A DNA stretch of 26,461 bases. Origin: CAMDMI01 sp044379485. Its GTDB lineage: Bacteria; Bacteroidota; Bacteroidia; Cytophagales; Flexibacteraceae. How positions within the stretch are numbered: the stretch's first letter is position 1; the number at the start of each line of letters is the position of its first letter. The notes under the pieces are model-generated. The model was not told the DNA's origin, searched no databases, and worked only from the letters and a program-made list of their open reading frames with translations. The DNA lies in NCBI GenBank assembly GCA_044379485.1, contig JBIPOE010000058.1:1-26461 (forward strand), in the 5' to 3' direction. The position numbers and the translations under genes are program-made. Positions 13,166 through 22,070 of the stretch are shown here, piece after piece.

Positions 13166-16100
13166 ATGTTTTCAAAACTACTTTCAATCTCTTTTCTGGG
13201 ATTGGTTCTGAGCCAAATAGCCTCAGCAACAGTTATTACAAGCCTTTCTACCGGAGGAAACTGGAACCAAGCTTCAACCTGGGTAGGTGGAATTGCCCCT
13301 GGACCCGAGGATACCGTTAGAATTATTGGTGGAAGCAATATCACCGTTTCTACAAATGCTTCTATAAAAAGGATAGTCTATGTCACAGACACAACCAATA
13401 GCACAATCAGTCTTAATTCTGGTGTTTCCATGACCATAACTGGTCAATTGGTTTTTGGCGCTCCATCCCGAAACAACCGAAATTTTATATTCAATATTGA
13501 CGCTGGATCCGCTGTAATTGAGCAAGTTCAATATATAAATACCGGAGACGACACAAGAAGAAGTATTATCCGCATCAGTACTGGATCCCTTATCGTAAAT
13601 GGCACTTTTGATATGAATGTTGAAAGAAACCAGCTTTCCAGAAGGAGACTTGAAATTATTGGAAACGGTTCAGCTACTTTTAATGGATTGGTTCTTAATC
13701 CGGCGACCATTACCGCTGCTGATGGATCTACTGTTTCCTACCTGGCCAATGGCAATCTTGGTCTTTTGTTTGGAGATTATCACCACTTGAACATTAGCGG
13801 AACAGGGATAAAGACCATAGGATCTGGTACTGTTGTTAATGGAAAAGCAAAAATTGGTGGAGGCATGGAATTGACTCTTGCTGCCAATATTGCTTTCAGA
13901 GACTCTTTAATAATGAATGGTGCAGTAATCAACCAAAATAATTTCAACATCATCCTTAGAGGAAATTATGCTTTGGCTGGAAATTTTGGTGCTGCCAATC
14001 ATTTCAACCAAAATGGAACAGGTTTACTTCAAATTATAGGGGATAGCGCTTCCCGATATTTGGGAATATTCCCTTTGGGTGCAAATGGACAATATGCACC
14101 GTTTACTGTTACCAGACTAGCGGCCAATTTTCCAGGAAATCCAGGTCAAAGGAATATGGAGATCAGGACTTTTGGTTTCAGGCACCCGCTTTTAACCGGA
14201 GCCGACAATGCTGCCAAAAGATTCTGGAGAATACGAACAAACAACATAACCGTCGTTACCAAATTTGGAGCTACGTTTAATTACGGAGATGCCGATGTAG
14301 CAACTCCAATTGACGAAGCAAGTTTGACTTCTGCTGCAAGATTGAGAAGTGCAGGATGGCAAGTTGCCTTTTCAGGCAGTTCTGTAAATCAGGCAAACAA
14401 TCAATTGCTTGTTGATACGACCAATAATTTGATAGATGGGGACTACACTTTTGGCCAGGCTGCTGCTTTTCCAAATTCGTTTCCATTTGTATATTCAGTG
14501 CGAAATGGCGAATGGGCCACAGCTGGAAATTGGTCCAGCAATGCAGCTCCTACAACAACCACTGATATATTGGTTTTGCATAATATAGATGCAGCTTCCG
14601 GCTCAGTAAATAATGTAGAAGTTGCTTCAATGGGAAACCTTTCTGCATCATCTACAAACCTTTTAATAAACGGATCTCTTACTGTTTCTGGTCGATTTAA
14701 CGATGCCCACAGCGGAGGAGCCAATACCGTACTTGGAAAAACAACTGTAAACAATGGCGGGATTTTTAATGGAACGGGTTCCGGTGGTGGAACAAGTTTC
14801 AATTTTGCAAACGACATTGAAAATAATGGCACCTGGTCAGTAGGAGTTGGAACTATTAGATTTACCCGTCAGGTAAAAAATGTGCTTAAAGTTTCCGGAA
14901 GTCAGCCGATTAACTTTACAAATGGAAATGGCAGAATTTTCTCTCAGGTAGATACCTTAATTCTAAACCAAGGAGGAACTGCTATATCTCCTTCAATCAT
15001 AGATCCAACCTTTATCGTAGGTGACAGCAATTACAATTTCAATTGTACAGTTTTGAACAAGTCAGCGGTAAACTTTAATGTGGTAACTTCAAGACCGACC
15101 ACAAACTTTATAAGGAAGTTTATTCAAGGCCAAAATGCCTATGCTGGATTTAGAAGCGGAACTCCATTTTCAGGAACTACCGGTACTTTAGATTTTCTAG
15201 CACAAGGCAATACAGTTGATTATAATTTAGGGGGTGGAAGCCAAACGATTCCAGCAATTGACCATTTTAATGTGGTAATGAACAGTGATAGATTTGACAG
15301 ATTCAAAACTTTAGCACCTGGAAATGATGTTACATTTTTTGGGGATATGACTGTAAATAGTAACGCCAATACATTCCAGTTTGCAAATATCTCCAATGGT
15401 CAAAAGCTAACGATTAAAGGAAATCTTGAATTAAAAGGAAGTGCCAGGGTTCAAACCAGTTCCGGAGGGAAGGTGAGAAATAAATTGGTTTTGGAAGGTA
15501 AATTTATAAACAACAGCAATGCTTCTCCAGGTGTAAATCTTAGAGTATCAGACACAACATTTACTGATTTGGTAATGAGCGGAACTGGCCGAATAGCAGA
15601 AGGATCAGGTAGCTATAAATTGCAAAACCTGACCTTAACTGGAACCGACACCGTAAAATGGGCCGGAACAGGATTATTAGAAATTGGTGACACACTAACC
15701 AACAATGCTTTGGCTTTCCACCAATCTCAGGGAACGTTTTTTGTTCCAACCAATGCCAGATTTACTTTTAAAGGCTCATCTCCTTCAACCAGATTTAAAA
15801 ATATTTTATTTGCAGACAGAGGAGATAGAAATATTTCAGTTTTTCAAAAAATAAATCTTCGGGTTGATAGCCTTTTCCACATGCAGGCAGATGGAAGAAC
15901 CTCGCTTGGCGCATTTTATGATTTTGGAGGAAAAGTTCTTGAAATCAGAGGTATATATAGGGTTTCCAGCAATGGTGGTACTACTGCCATGCGGCCCGAC
16001 AGTACTTCAACTTTGATTTTTGAAGGAGACTCTACAGCTTCATCTTTGATATTTGCCACCAATTTTAGAAAACTGGGCCTTTTGGTGCATAACAAAGGTG

Positions 16101-17113
16101 CTAAACCTCTTGCCATTGGTGGGCCTGTTACCATCCATAAAGGGCTTGATATGTTCAGAGGAAATATGACTGGAACTACAAACCTCAGACTTGTGGCAGG
16201 TGCAACCGTAAGAAGAACAAATGGGTCCATTGCCTCAGCTTTTAACAACCAAAGTGGAAAATACAATCTGGAATATTGGTCCAATTTAACCTCTGGTCCT
16301 GAGGCTACCTCCATTCCAGCGATAAATAAATTAACAATTCGGGCAGCTGAAAATGACACCATTACATTTGCCAACAGCCCAACTCTGGACAGCAATCTGG
16401 TATATCTTTCTGGAAAAATGAAAGCCAATGGCAACAATTATGTACGATTGGGCGCAAATTCTTTTGTTGAAATTTCAGGACCAGCCCCACAAACAACCTA
16501 TCCGGTTGGAACTTTGACTGCACCTTCTTTTATTGGAGCGGATGTAAGCTCGCTTACCTCTGGCAAACTTTTGTTGAAACCATACAGAGCTTTTGCACCT
16601 AACATTCCAACAGATGCAAATGTGCGCTTAAATCGTTATGTTGAAGCATCAGGAAATGCAACTGGTTTGCTTTACACCCTAGGCTTTTCATATGCAGACG
16701 CTGATGTTACAGGTGGACCGGAGTCTTCATTGACAGCCAATTTCTGGAATGGAGCCGATTGGAATGACATTGGTGGTTTGGTTGAAACCAATCAAAATGG
16801 CGTTTTGAAAGGAGGCCTAACCAGCAATGGCATATTGTCTGCCTTTGGTACATTTGTATCTGTTAAAAATGTTTTGAATTCTGATATACAGGTATTTCCA
16901 AATCCAACCAAAGACAAAGTGGTCATCAGAACTACTGAAAACTATGAAGTGGCTGGTTTGAAAGACATTCTTGGCAAAGAAGTGAAATTGACTTGGTCGG
17001 TTACTTCTCAAGGCATTCAACTGGACATGAGCCGTTTGGTTGACGGCATTTATTTCCTTCACCTGAAAGGCGAAAACAAAAATGAAATTTTGAGATTGGT
17101 GAAACACCAATAG
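13166..17113 (+). CDS. 1315-residue beta-rich cell-surface protein with type A T9SS sorting domain
   Basis: The ATG at 13166 starts a good signal peptide (MFSKLLSISFLGLVLSQIAS). A TTG-initiated extension from 13139 would add nine residues but is disfavoured by the promoter position. Mature residues about 25-95 carry 'GNWNQASTWVGGIAPGPEDTVRI', and a second copy of this G8-like entry motif occurs near residue 442 ('GEWATAGNWSSNAAPTTTTDI'). The rest is a long run of short G/N/T-rich strands ('NGTGLLQI', 'GNLELKGSARV', 'LTNNALAF'), as in right-handed beta-helix adhesins. The last ~75 residues are a T9SS type A domain: 'DIQVFPNPTKDKVVI', 'LKDILGKEV', 'DGIYFLHLKG'. It is expected to be surface-exposed; whether it is an adhesin or something else is unknown. 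A strong terminator follows. Confidence 0.88.
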   Translation: MFSKLLSISFLGLVLSQIASATVITSLSTGGNWNQASTWVGGIAPGPEDTVRIIGGSNITVSTNASIKRIVYVTDTTNSTISLNSGVSMTITGQLVFGAPSRNNRNFIFNIDAGSAVIEQVQYINTGDDTRRSIIRISTGSLIVNGTFDMNVERNQLSRRRLEIIGNGSATFNGLVLNPATITAADGSTVSYLANGNLGLLFGDYHHLNISGTGIKTIGSGTVVNGKAKIGGGMELTLAANIAFRDSLIMNGAVINQNNFNIILRGNYALAGNFGAANHFNQNGTGLLQIIGDSASRYLGIFPLGANGQYAPFTVTRLAANFPGNPGQRNMEIRTFGFRHPLLTGADNAAKRFWRIRTNNITVVTKFGATFNYGDADVATPIDEASLTSAARLRSAGWQVAFSGSSVNQANNQLLVDTTNNLIDGDYTFGQAAAFPNSFPFVYSVRNGEWATAGNWSSNAAPTTTTDILVLHNIDAASGSVNNVEVASMGNLSASSTNLLINGSLTVSGRFNDAHSGGANTVLGKTTVNNGGIFNGTGSGGGTSFNFANDIENNGTWSVGVGTIRFTRQVKNVLKVSGSQPINFTNGNGRIFSQVDTLILNQGGTAISPSIIDPTFIVGDSNYNFNCTVLNKSAVNFNVVTSRPTTNFIRKFIQGQNAYAGFRSGTPFSGTTGTLDFLAQGNTVDYNLGGGSQTIPAIDHFNVVMNSDRFDRFKTLAPGNDVTFFGDMTVNSNANTFQFANISNGQKLTIKGNLELKGSARVQTSSGGKVRNKLVLEGKFINNSNASPGVNLRVSDTTFTDLVMSGTGRIAEGSGSYKLQNLTLTGTDTVKWAGTGLLEIGDTLTNNALAFHQSQGTFFVPTNARFTFKGSSPSTRFKNILFADRGDRNISVFQKINLRVDSLFHMQADGRTSLGAFYDFGGKVLEIRGIYRVSSNGGTTAMRPDSTSTLIFEGDSTASSLIFATNFRKLGLLVHNKGAKPLAIGGPVTIHKGLDMFRGNMTGTTNLRLVAGATVRRTNGSIASAFNNQSGKYNLEYWSNLTSGPEATSIPAINKLTIRAAENDTITFANSPTLDSNLVYLSGKMKANGNNYVRLGANSFVEISGPAPQTTYPVGTLTAPSFIGADVSSLTSGKLLLKPYRAFAPNIPTDANVRLNRYVEASGNATGLLYTLGFSYADADVTGGPESSLTANFWNGADWNDIGGLVETNQNGVLKGGLTSNGILSAFGTFVSVKNVLNSDIQVFPNPTKDKVVIRTTENYEVAGLKDILGKEVKLTWSVTSQGIQLDMSRLVDGIYFLHLKGENKNEILRLVKHQ

Positions 17114-17126
17114 GGTTTTCTATAAT

Positions 17127-17165
17127 AAAAAAAGCCAGCTTCTGGAAAGGAAGCTGGCTTTTTTT
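17127..17165 (+). terminator. Strong, potentially bidirectional rho-independent terminator
   Basis: A perfect 16-bp stem is flanked by A-run and T-run: seven As plus GCCAGCTTC, a 7-base loop, then GAAGCTGGC plus seven Ts. It starts 14 bases past the stop of the 13166 gene. Because the stem includes the A7/T7 tracts, the same hairpin also ends in a U-run on the minus strand, so it could stop leftward read-through from the FAD-oxidoreductase operon. Confidence 0.92.
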
Positions 17166-17481
17166 ATGTGTTTTTTATGGATGTGAATTTGTGGGTTGCA
17201 ACTTTTATCTGCCTTTAAATCTTAAAACCTTTCAATGATTATTATATGAAGTCTAAATGAAAATTGAACATACTTTTTCTTTTTGGCCTTATTCCAGTTT
17301 CTTTCGCCAAAGCGAACACATCCTCCATAGGCGGACAAGGCTAGAGAAATGATTTATTACATATTCAATTTTTTAATTGACTTAATCTAAAATATTAAAG
17401 CATCTTAACACCACAATACCATTACAAATTCCTAAATTAACATCAACCTAAAGAACCATCGATGAAATCCAGGGTTTAAGA
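17166..17481. other. Gene-free gap of 316 bases between convergent genes
   Basis: Mostly AT-rich with no credible ORF. It contains a weak AT-only hairpin at 17365-17380 (TCAATT, TTTT, AATTGA) and, around 17300-17345, a short patch visibly richer in G and C than its surroundings, with a small hairpin TTCGC-CAAA-GCGAA (17303-17316). No obvious U-tailed terminator for the minus-strand FAD gene lies directly after its stop. Confidence 0.6.
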
Positions 17482-19359
17482 TCAATTCTTTTTGTTTTTA
17501 TCCCTTTTTGTTTCATTCCACATTCCCCAAATCAAAATCAGACCTTCCCGCCTGGTTTTGTTTTTTACTAGTTTAGAAACTTCTGAAATGGAAAAACCAG
17601 TTTTTTCTGCCCAGAATGTCATTTCCTTTTCATTAACTTTTTCATTTAATCTGGCCTCGAATTCCGGAATCCAACCCAATAAACCTATCTTTTGAAAAAC
17701 CTCAAAATCAGGATCTTCCGTGGAAATATCTTTAAAATAAATCAGGTTTACCTTTTGTTTGATCAGATACTTTTGTAGGGAGTCAATGGGAAGTTTACTT
17801 GTACTTGTTTTGTATTTTATGGAAAGGGCTGCGGCCAATCCTGCTGTGTGGCCTAAACTCATCCAACATGGCTCCATTCTTAAACATCCATAACCCACAT
17901 GGGATGCAGAAACCGGAACAGGAATAAGAATGTTGTCTTTTTCAATTGGGACAATTACCCCATAAGGAATGGTAAAAGGCTTGGTTTGATAAGAAATAAA
18001 CCCATCCAATGTTTTCCTTCCTGCTTCACGTTTAAACATGGCATGGCTATCTATTGCGTAGTGGCTGGTTGCTATTGAATTGCTATGAACTGGTGGCCGC
18101 TTTCCTTCTTTTACAGGTAAGGCATCATGGGCTGTAAAAATATATTTCCCCTCTATTCGTCTGCCCTCTCTTACATAAACCATCCTGGGAAAATGGTCGT
18201 TATCTCTATACTCATCTTTTGGTAAACCATAATTCAAAGCCTCAATTCTGGCTGAAAGAGGAATCGTGGTATCGTTTTGGGCAAAATATAATAAGCCAAG
18301 ATTATAGTCCTGAAGCCGTTTTGAAAACTGATCCCGCCAGGCCCAATTTGCGGTAGGCCAGGGCCAGTTTTCTTCAGGTAGATCCGTAGAAATTAATGCT
18401 CTGTGGTGGTTATTGGCATCAAATTTCATGTTTGGAAGTTTTACTGGATTTACGACTGCTGCCGTTTTTCCATTTTTTGGGAAGAAGCCAGAAACGAAAC
18501 CGGATCGAAAATCACCTGCCAGACTTAAAAATTCCTCCCGGTTATATAATTCAGGCTTTTCAATCTTTACCCTTTTTTTTGGATTATTGCTTAGGCAAAT
18601 TCTATAATTGAAAGCCTGAATGGCAGAATCGGCCTCACCATTAGTACCATTTTGTAAAGAATCAGTACCCCAGATTTTATAAATTTTTCCAGCCATAGCC
18701 TCTCCAAATTCAGACTTTCCTTCCCGATAGGTCCTAAATCTACAGCCAAAAGCAGCAGCCAAATCGCCTTCATAAGAGGCATCAATAAATACTTTTGCCT
18801 TCAGCCAGAGCTCTTTGTTTGTTTTTCCAACCTTAACAATTCGAACTTGTGAGGGCAATCCAAATTCTGAAACAACATTCAATGGGTCACTATCAAATTG
18901 AAACTCCTCGAAGATTTTAATATTCTTTTCCCCTTTTAGAATGGACCAAAAAATCTTTTCTGCTACATGTGGTTCAAAATGGTAACCATCAGATGCGTCT
19001 TTAACCTGTTGAGATTCTGCACCATATTCTTTGATATAGTACTGTTTAATTTTTTCCACAAATTCTTTAAAAAACCCCGAACTTAATTCTCTGGTGTGGA
19101 TGTCGGTGGCGCCAAGTCCATTTGCTGGCAGGCCTCCAGGGTGCTGGGTTCTTTCCACCAGTGCGACCTTCATGCCCATTCTTGCGGCAGTAACTGCTGA
19201 AGCAATTCCACCTGGCGTTGCCATTAAAACAATGATATCAAATTCCTGATATGGCGTCTTTTGTGCAATAGACTCCATATAAATCGCAAGATATAAAGTC
19301 AGACTTAAAAGTGAAATTCGGATAATCCGACTATAATAAAAATAAACTTTCTGAACCAC
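17482..19359 (-). CDS. Exported FAD-dependent oxidoreductase (FAD_oxidored family)
   Basis: About 625 residues. The N-terminal dinucleotide-binding region reads 'FDIIVLMATPGGIASAVTAA' followed by 'VALVERTQHPGG'; the usual first glycines ('GGTP') are replaced by 'MATP', but the rest of the fold signature is intact. Other family landmarks: 'FIDASYEGDLAAAFG', 'REGRRIEGKYIFTAHDAL', and near the C-terminus 'GYGCLRMEPCWMSLGHTAG'. Substrate unknown; relatives often sit with carbohydrate genes. I place the start at the GTG at 19359, 10 bases past the upstream stop, because it gives a sensible signal peptide (basic n-region, 'ISLLSLTLYLAIY', 'SIAQ'). An ATG at 19416 would overlap the DUF5686 gene by 47 bases, and an ATG at 19278 would lose the signal. 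It is the second gene of the DUF5686 operon. Confidence 0.82.
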   Translation of the reverse strand: MVQKVYFYYSRIIRISLLSLTLYLAIYMESIAQKTPYQEFDIIVLMATPGGIASAVTAARMGMKVALVERTQHPGGLPANGLGATDIHTRELSSGFFKEFVEKIKQYYIKEYGAESQQVKDASDGYHFEPHVAEKIFWSILKGEKNIKIFEEFQFDSDPLNVVSEFGLPSQVRIVKVGKTNKELWLKAKVFIDASYEGDLAAAFGCRFRTYREGKSEFGEAMAGKIYKIWGTDSLQNGTNGEADSAIQAFNYRICLSNNPKKRVKIEKPELYNREEFLSLAGDFRSGFVSGFFPKNGKTAAVVNPVKLPNMKFDANNHHRALISTDLPEENWPWPTANWAWRDQFSKRLQDYNLGLLYFAQNDTTIPLSARIEALNYGLPKDEYRDNDHFPRMVYVREGRRIEGKYIFTAHDALPVKEGKRPPVHSNSIATSHYAIDSHAMFKREAGRKTLDGFISYQTKPFTIPYGVIVPIEKDNILIPVPVSASHVGYGCLRMEPCWMSLGHTAGLAAALSIKYKTSTSKLPIDSLQKYLIKQKVNLIYFKDISTEDPDFEVFQKIGLLGWIPEFEARLNEKVNEKEMTFWAEKTGFSISEVSKLVKNKTRREGLILIWGMWNETKRDKNKKN

Positions 19360-19369
19360 TTTAACCAGG

Positions 19370-21883
19370 CTACAACTTAAACTGAACTGTAACTTTTGCA
19401 CCAAATCTCCTGGCACCAGGGTTGTCCAGATAGGTTAGCCTGTGAAAAAAATCGATCCTGAAAAGTCTCAGGATGTTTTCAACACCATATCCGACTTCCG
19501 CATAAGGTTTACTCGGGTCCAAACTGGTGAAGCCTTGAATAGCATTCTCGCCATTTTTTTCTGGAACAAGATTCTTGTTTTTCTGAGAAACGGTACCCAT
19601 CAATATATTTCCCTGGGCTACAAATCTCAATTTCAGCTTGTTGATTATTGGAATGCTATTCAAACCAAGTCCCTCAAAGTTGTGTTGGTAGTTTAGACTC
19701 ACAAACCGATCCGAAACAAACTCAAAAAATTGCATCATGTTAAACGCAGAAAGGTTTGTAAAAACTGTTTGGTTTCCTAAATGCGCTCTCAAAATTGGAT
19801 AAGGAACAACCGAAGGTACCAAGCCAGCGACAACTGAGACTTTTCCATTCCCTAGTAAACCATATCTAATAAACTGGACAGCAGAGAATTGAAATTTGTG
19901 GTAGTTCAGATTTGAATTCAAAATTCCTTTCACACCAGCTGTGTATTTTATGGCTAAAATGGGCCACCTGATGGCTCCAAGACTAATTCTTCTATTTTGG
20001 TTTTCAAGAAAGGTTTCGTCTTTTCCGTACTTAATTTCTGCTGAGAATTCCGATGTTTTAAATTCATCAGAAACACTTTTATCTGCACCCTCATTTGCAT
20101 GGTTTGGATCATTGTAATAGGCAAATTTATACAAGTCTTTAACTGGTCTGAAACTCCAGATATAGGATTGAAATGTCAAATTAAGGCCTCTTTTTACCTC
20201 CCTGTTAAAAGTCAAGCGAGTTTTTTCATTGTAATAAGGTCTTGTTCTATCCAGGTCTCCTAGTCGGGTAAAAGCAAAAAATAAAGCGTTGGTTGAAAGA
20301 CTATTGTCAATCAAGGCTAGTTGTTCCAAATCATAGGAGTGTTCAATACTGGCGGTCGTCCATTTTTTACGGCTTAAAATATGATATAGTTCCATGCCAT
20401 ATTTCATTCTTGTATCGTTAAATCCGTAGGCGCTATAACCTGAAAAAACCCATTTTCTGCTAAAATAGGGATTTGTTCTAAAGCCTAATCTAACACGACT
20501 TCCCTCCACGTTGTTCCAACCGTACGTATATAAGTATGGTCCAAAATCGATTTTGCCTATCCTTTTATGACCGTTTATAAATATATTGACAATTTCTACA
20601 TAGGTTTTAACTGCAGGAATTTTCTTAACAGTATCGATCATTTTGAAAACGTTTTTTTCCGTAATCGAAAGTGAATCATGTCTTCTGCTATTCCAGAAGC
20701 GATCATCTGAAATTTTTGAGTCCTCAGCCAGCTCTATTGGTTTTTCAAAAAATGAGTTATCCAAAGGTTTGTTTACTACATAATCTTTGGTGGAAGTATA
20801 AAATTTTGCAATCAAGCCTGCCCAGTTTTTATTTAGATTAGAAATATCGATTGTTACTCTGTTTTTTAATGGTAGATAGGGACCAGCGCTTGTCTTTTTT
20901 AACTCCTGTTGGATTTTAATCTTATCCACAAAATTAAGATTTGCCTCTTTGGGAATAACCAAATCAACTCTTTCTAATGCCCAATCCGAACGGTTTATCC
21001 AGATTGTACCTTTAAATGCAAGATCCTGAGGACGTTTTGGGGTCACTTCGATCCTATAAACCTGATCTCCGTTCTTTTCTGTGCTATCCTCCAGTAAATA
21101 ATCGTAATAAATTTTCCAGCCATCCGCAATAGGGGATACAAAGTCCTTATTTACAATATTGAGCCAGTTTCTATAAAAATTGTAATCCTGAAAAGAAGAA
21201 CCTATCATTTGAGACACAATTTCACCTTCGTTATTTCCCAAACCAGAGATTTTTGACTTTTCAATTTGCTCTTTTTGCTGTTGAGGATTTTTGTTGAAAT
21301 AATATTTTGAAATGGTTTCTGAAATGAAAAAGGGAAGAATTGGTCTTCCATCTTCCCCTGTAGCTTTGCCTATACTATCCAGTACGTTCTGTATCTTCCT
21401 GATAATTCGTTTCTTTTTGAACTTTTCAGAAATCTTATCAATGTCAACTTCAAGTTTGTTATAAGCTTCATATTCGTAAGAAATGAGTGAGCGTTTGTCG
21501 TTGAAGTCTTTATGCCGGATCACTTCCCGCATAATTGGCCAGGCAGGATTTTCTCCTGGTTTGATCACCACCTCTTTAAGTTCAATACCTGCCTCCTTAA
21601 GTTGAAAGTTTAGTGTTGTAGCTCCATCATTCAACTTTTTTGTGCGCATTTGATAACCAATATATATAGAGGAAAGGCTATCCACTTTTTTGGGCAATTT
21701 GAGTTTGTAAAAGCCATCAAAATCGCAAACAGTACCAATTGTGGTTCCTTTTACAATGACATTGGCAAATGGGATCGGATCTCCATTTTCGGAATCGGTA
21801 ACTCTTCCTGAAATGGTAAGACTCTGAGAATAAGATATATGTGAAAATATTAAGCTTAAAAATATTACTAAAAAAATCCTCAT
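19370..21883 (-). CDS. DUF5686 / carboxypeptidase-regulatory-like domain outer-membrane protein
   Basis: 837 residues. Signal peptide about 1-20 ('MRIFLVIFLSLIFSHISYSQ'); a CarboxypepD_reg-like beta-sandwich at about 22-103 ('ISGRVTDSENGDPIPFANVI', 'GTTIGTVCDFDGFYKL'); then the DUF5686 region, opening with the family hallmark 'NPAWPIMREVIRHKDFND' and 'YEYEAYNKLEVDID'. The C-terminal half is beta-barrel-like with many aromatic strands, ending 'ARRFGAKVTVQFKL' with a terminal hydrophobic residue, as in outer-membrane barrels. The architecture resembles a TonB-dependent receptor without a plug or TonB box, and length is normal for the family. The molecular role is not established. It is first in an operon with the FAD oxidoreductase, whose start lies within or just after its 3' end. 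Confidence 0.87.
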   Translation of the reverse strand: MRIFLVIFLSLIFSHISYSQSLTISGRVTDSENGDPIPFANVIVKGTTIGTVCDFDGFYKLKLPKKVDSLSSIYIGYQMRTKKLNDGATTLNFQLKEAGIELKEVVIKPGENPAWPIMREVIRHKDFNDKRSLISYEYEAYNKLEVDIDKISEKFKKKRIIRKIQNVLDSIGKATGEDGRPILPFFISETISKYYFNKNPQQQKEQIEKSKISGLGNNEGEIVSQMIGSSFQDYNFYRNWLNIVNKDFVSPIADGWKIYYDYLLEDSTEKNGDQVYRIEVTPKRPQDLAFKGTIWINRSDWALERVDLVIPKEANLNFVDKIKIQQELKKTSAGPYLPLKNRVTIDISNLNKNWAGLIAKFYTSTKDYVVNKPLDNSFFEKPIELAEDSKISDDRFWNSRRHDSLSITEKNVFKMIDTVKKIPAVKTYVEIVNIFINGHKRIGKIDFGPYLYTYGWNNVEGSRVRLGFRTNPYFSRKWVFSGYSAYGFNDTRMKYGMELYHILSRKKWTTASIEHSYDLEQLALIDNSLSTNALFFAFTRLGDLDRTRPYYNEKTRLTFNREVKRGLNLTFQSYIWSFRPVKDLYKFAYYNDPNHANEGADKSVSDEFKTSEFSAEIKYGKDETFLENQNRRISLGAIRWPILAIKYTAGVKGILNSNLNYHKFQFSAVQFIRYGLLGNGKVSVVAGLVPSVVPYPILRAHLGNQTVFTNLSAFNMMQFFEFVSDRFVSLNYQHNFEGLGLNSIPIINKLKLRFVAQGNILMGTVSQKNKNLVPEKNGENAIQGFTSLDPSKPYAEVGYGVENILRLFRIDFFHRLTYLDNPGARRFGAKVTVQFKL

Positions 21884-22024
21884 TTGAATGTTTGGCGGGT
21901 TGAAATGGCCATATTTTTATTTTGAATCGAGCCAAATAAACAAAAGCTTAAGAAATAATGAAAAAGTTTTGGACTTAGATTTTACATAAAATATCAGTTG
22001 GTTCGTTTGAATGCCTGAATTTTA

Positions 22025-22057
22025 ATAAAAAAGGGGCATTATCTGCCCCTAAAAAAA
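22025..22057 (-). terminator. Rho-independent terminator of the 22071 T9SS-cargo gene
   Basis: On the minus strand a perfect 7-bp stem (AGGGGCA / TGCCCCT) with a 5-base loop is followed by TTTTTT, 20 bases past the stop codon at 22071. The stem is extended by flanking T/A runs. It separates this gene from the DUF5686 operon downstream. Confidence 0.88.
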
Positions 22058-22070
22058 TATCGATTAACAC

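Noticed and set aside
15916..16437. A 173-codon open frame antisense to the 13166-17113 surface-protein gene
   Set aside because: The sense frame shows a continuous, family-like surface protein; the antisense translation has no coherent motifs and no promoter or start context. The 129-codon antisense frame at 14443-14832 was rejected for the same reason.
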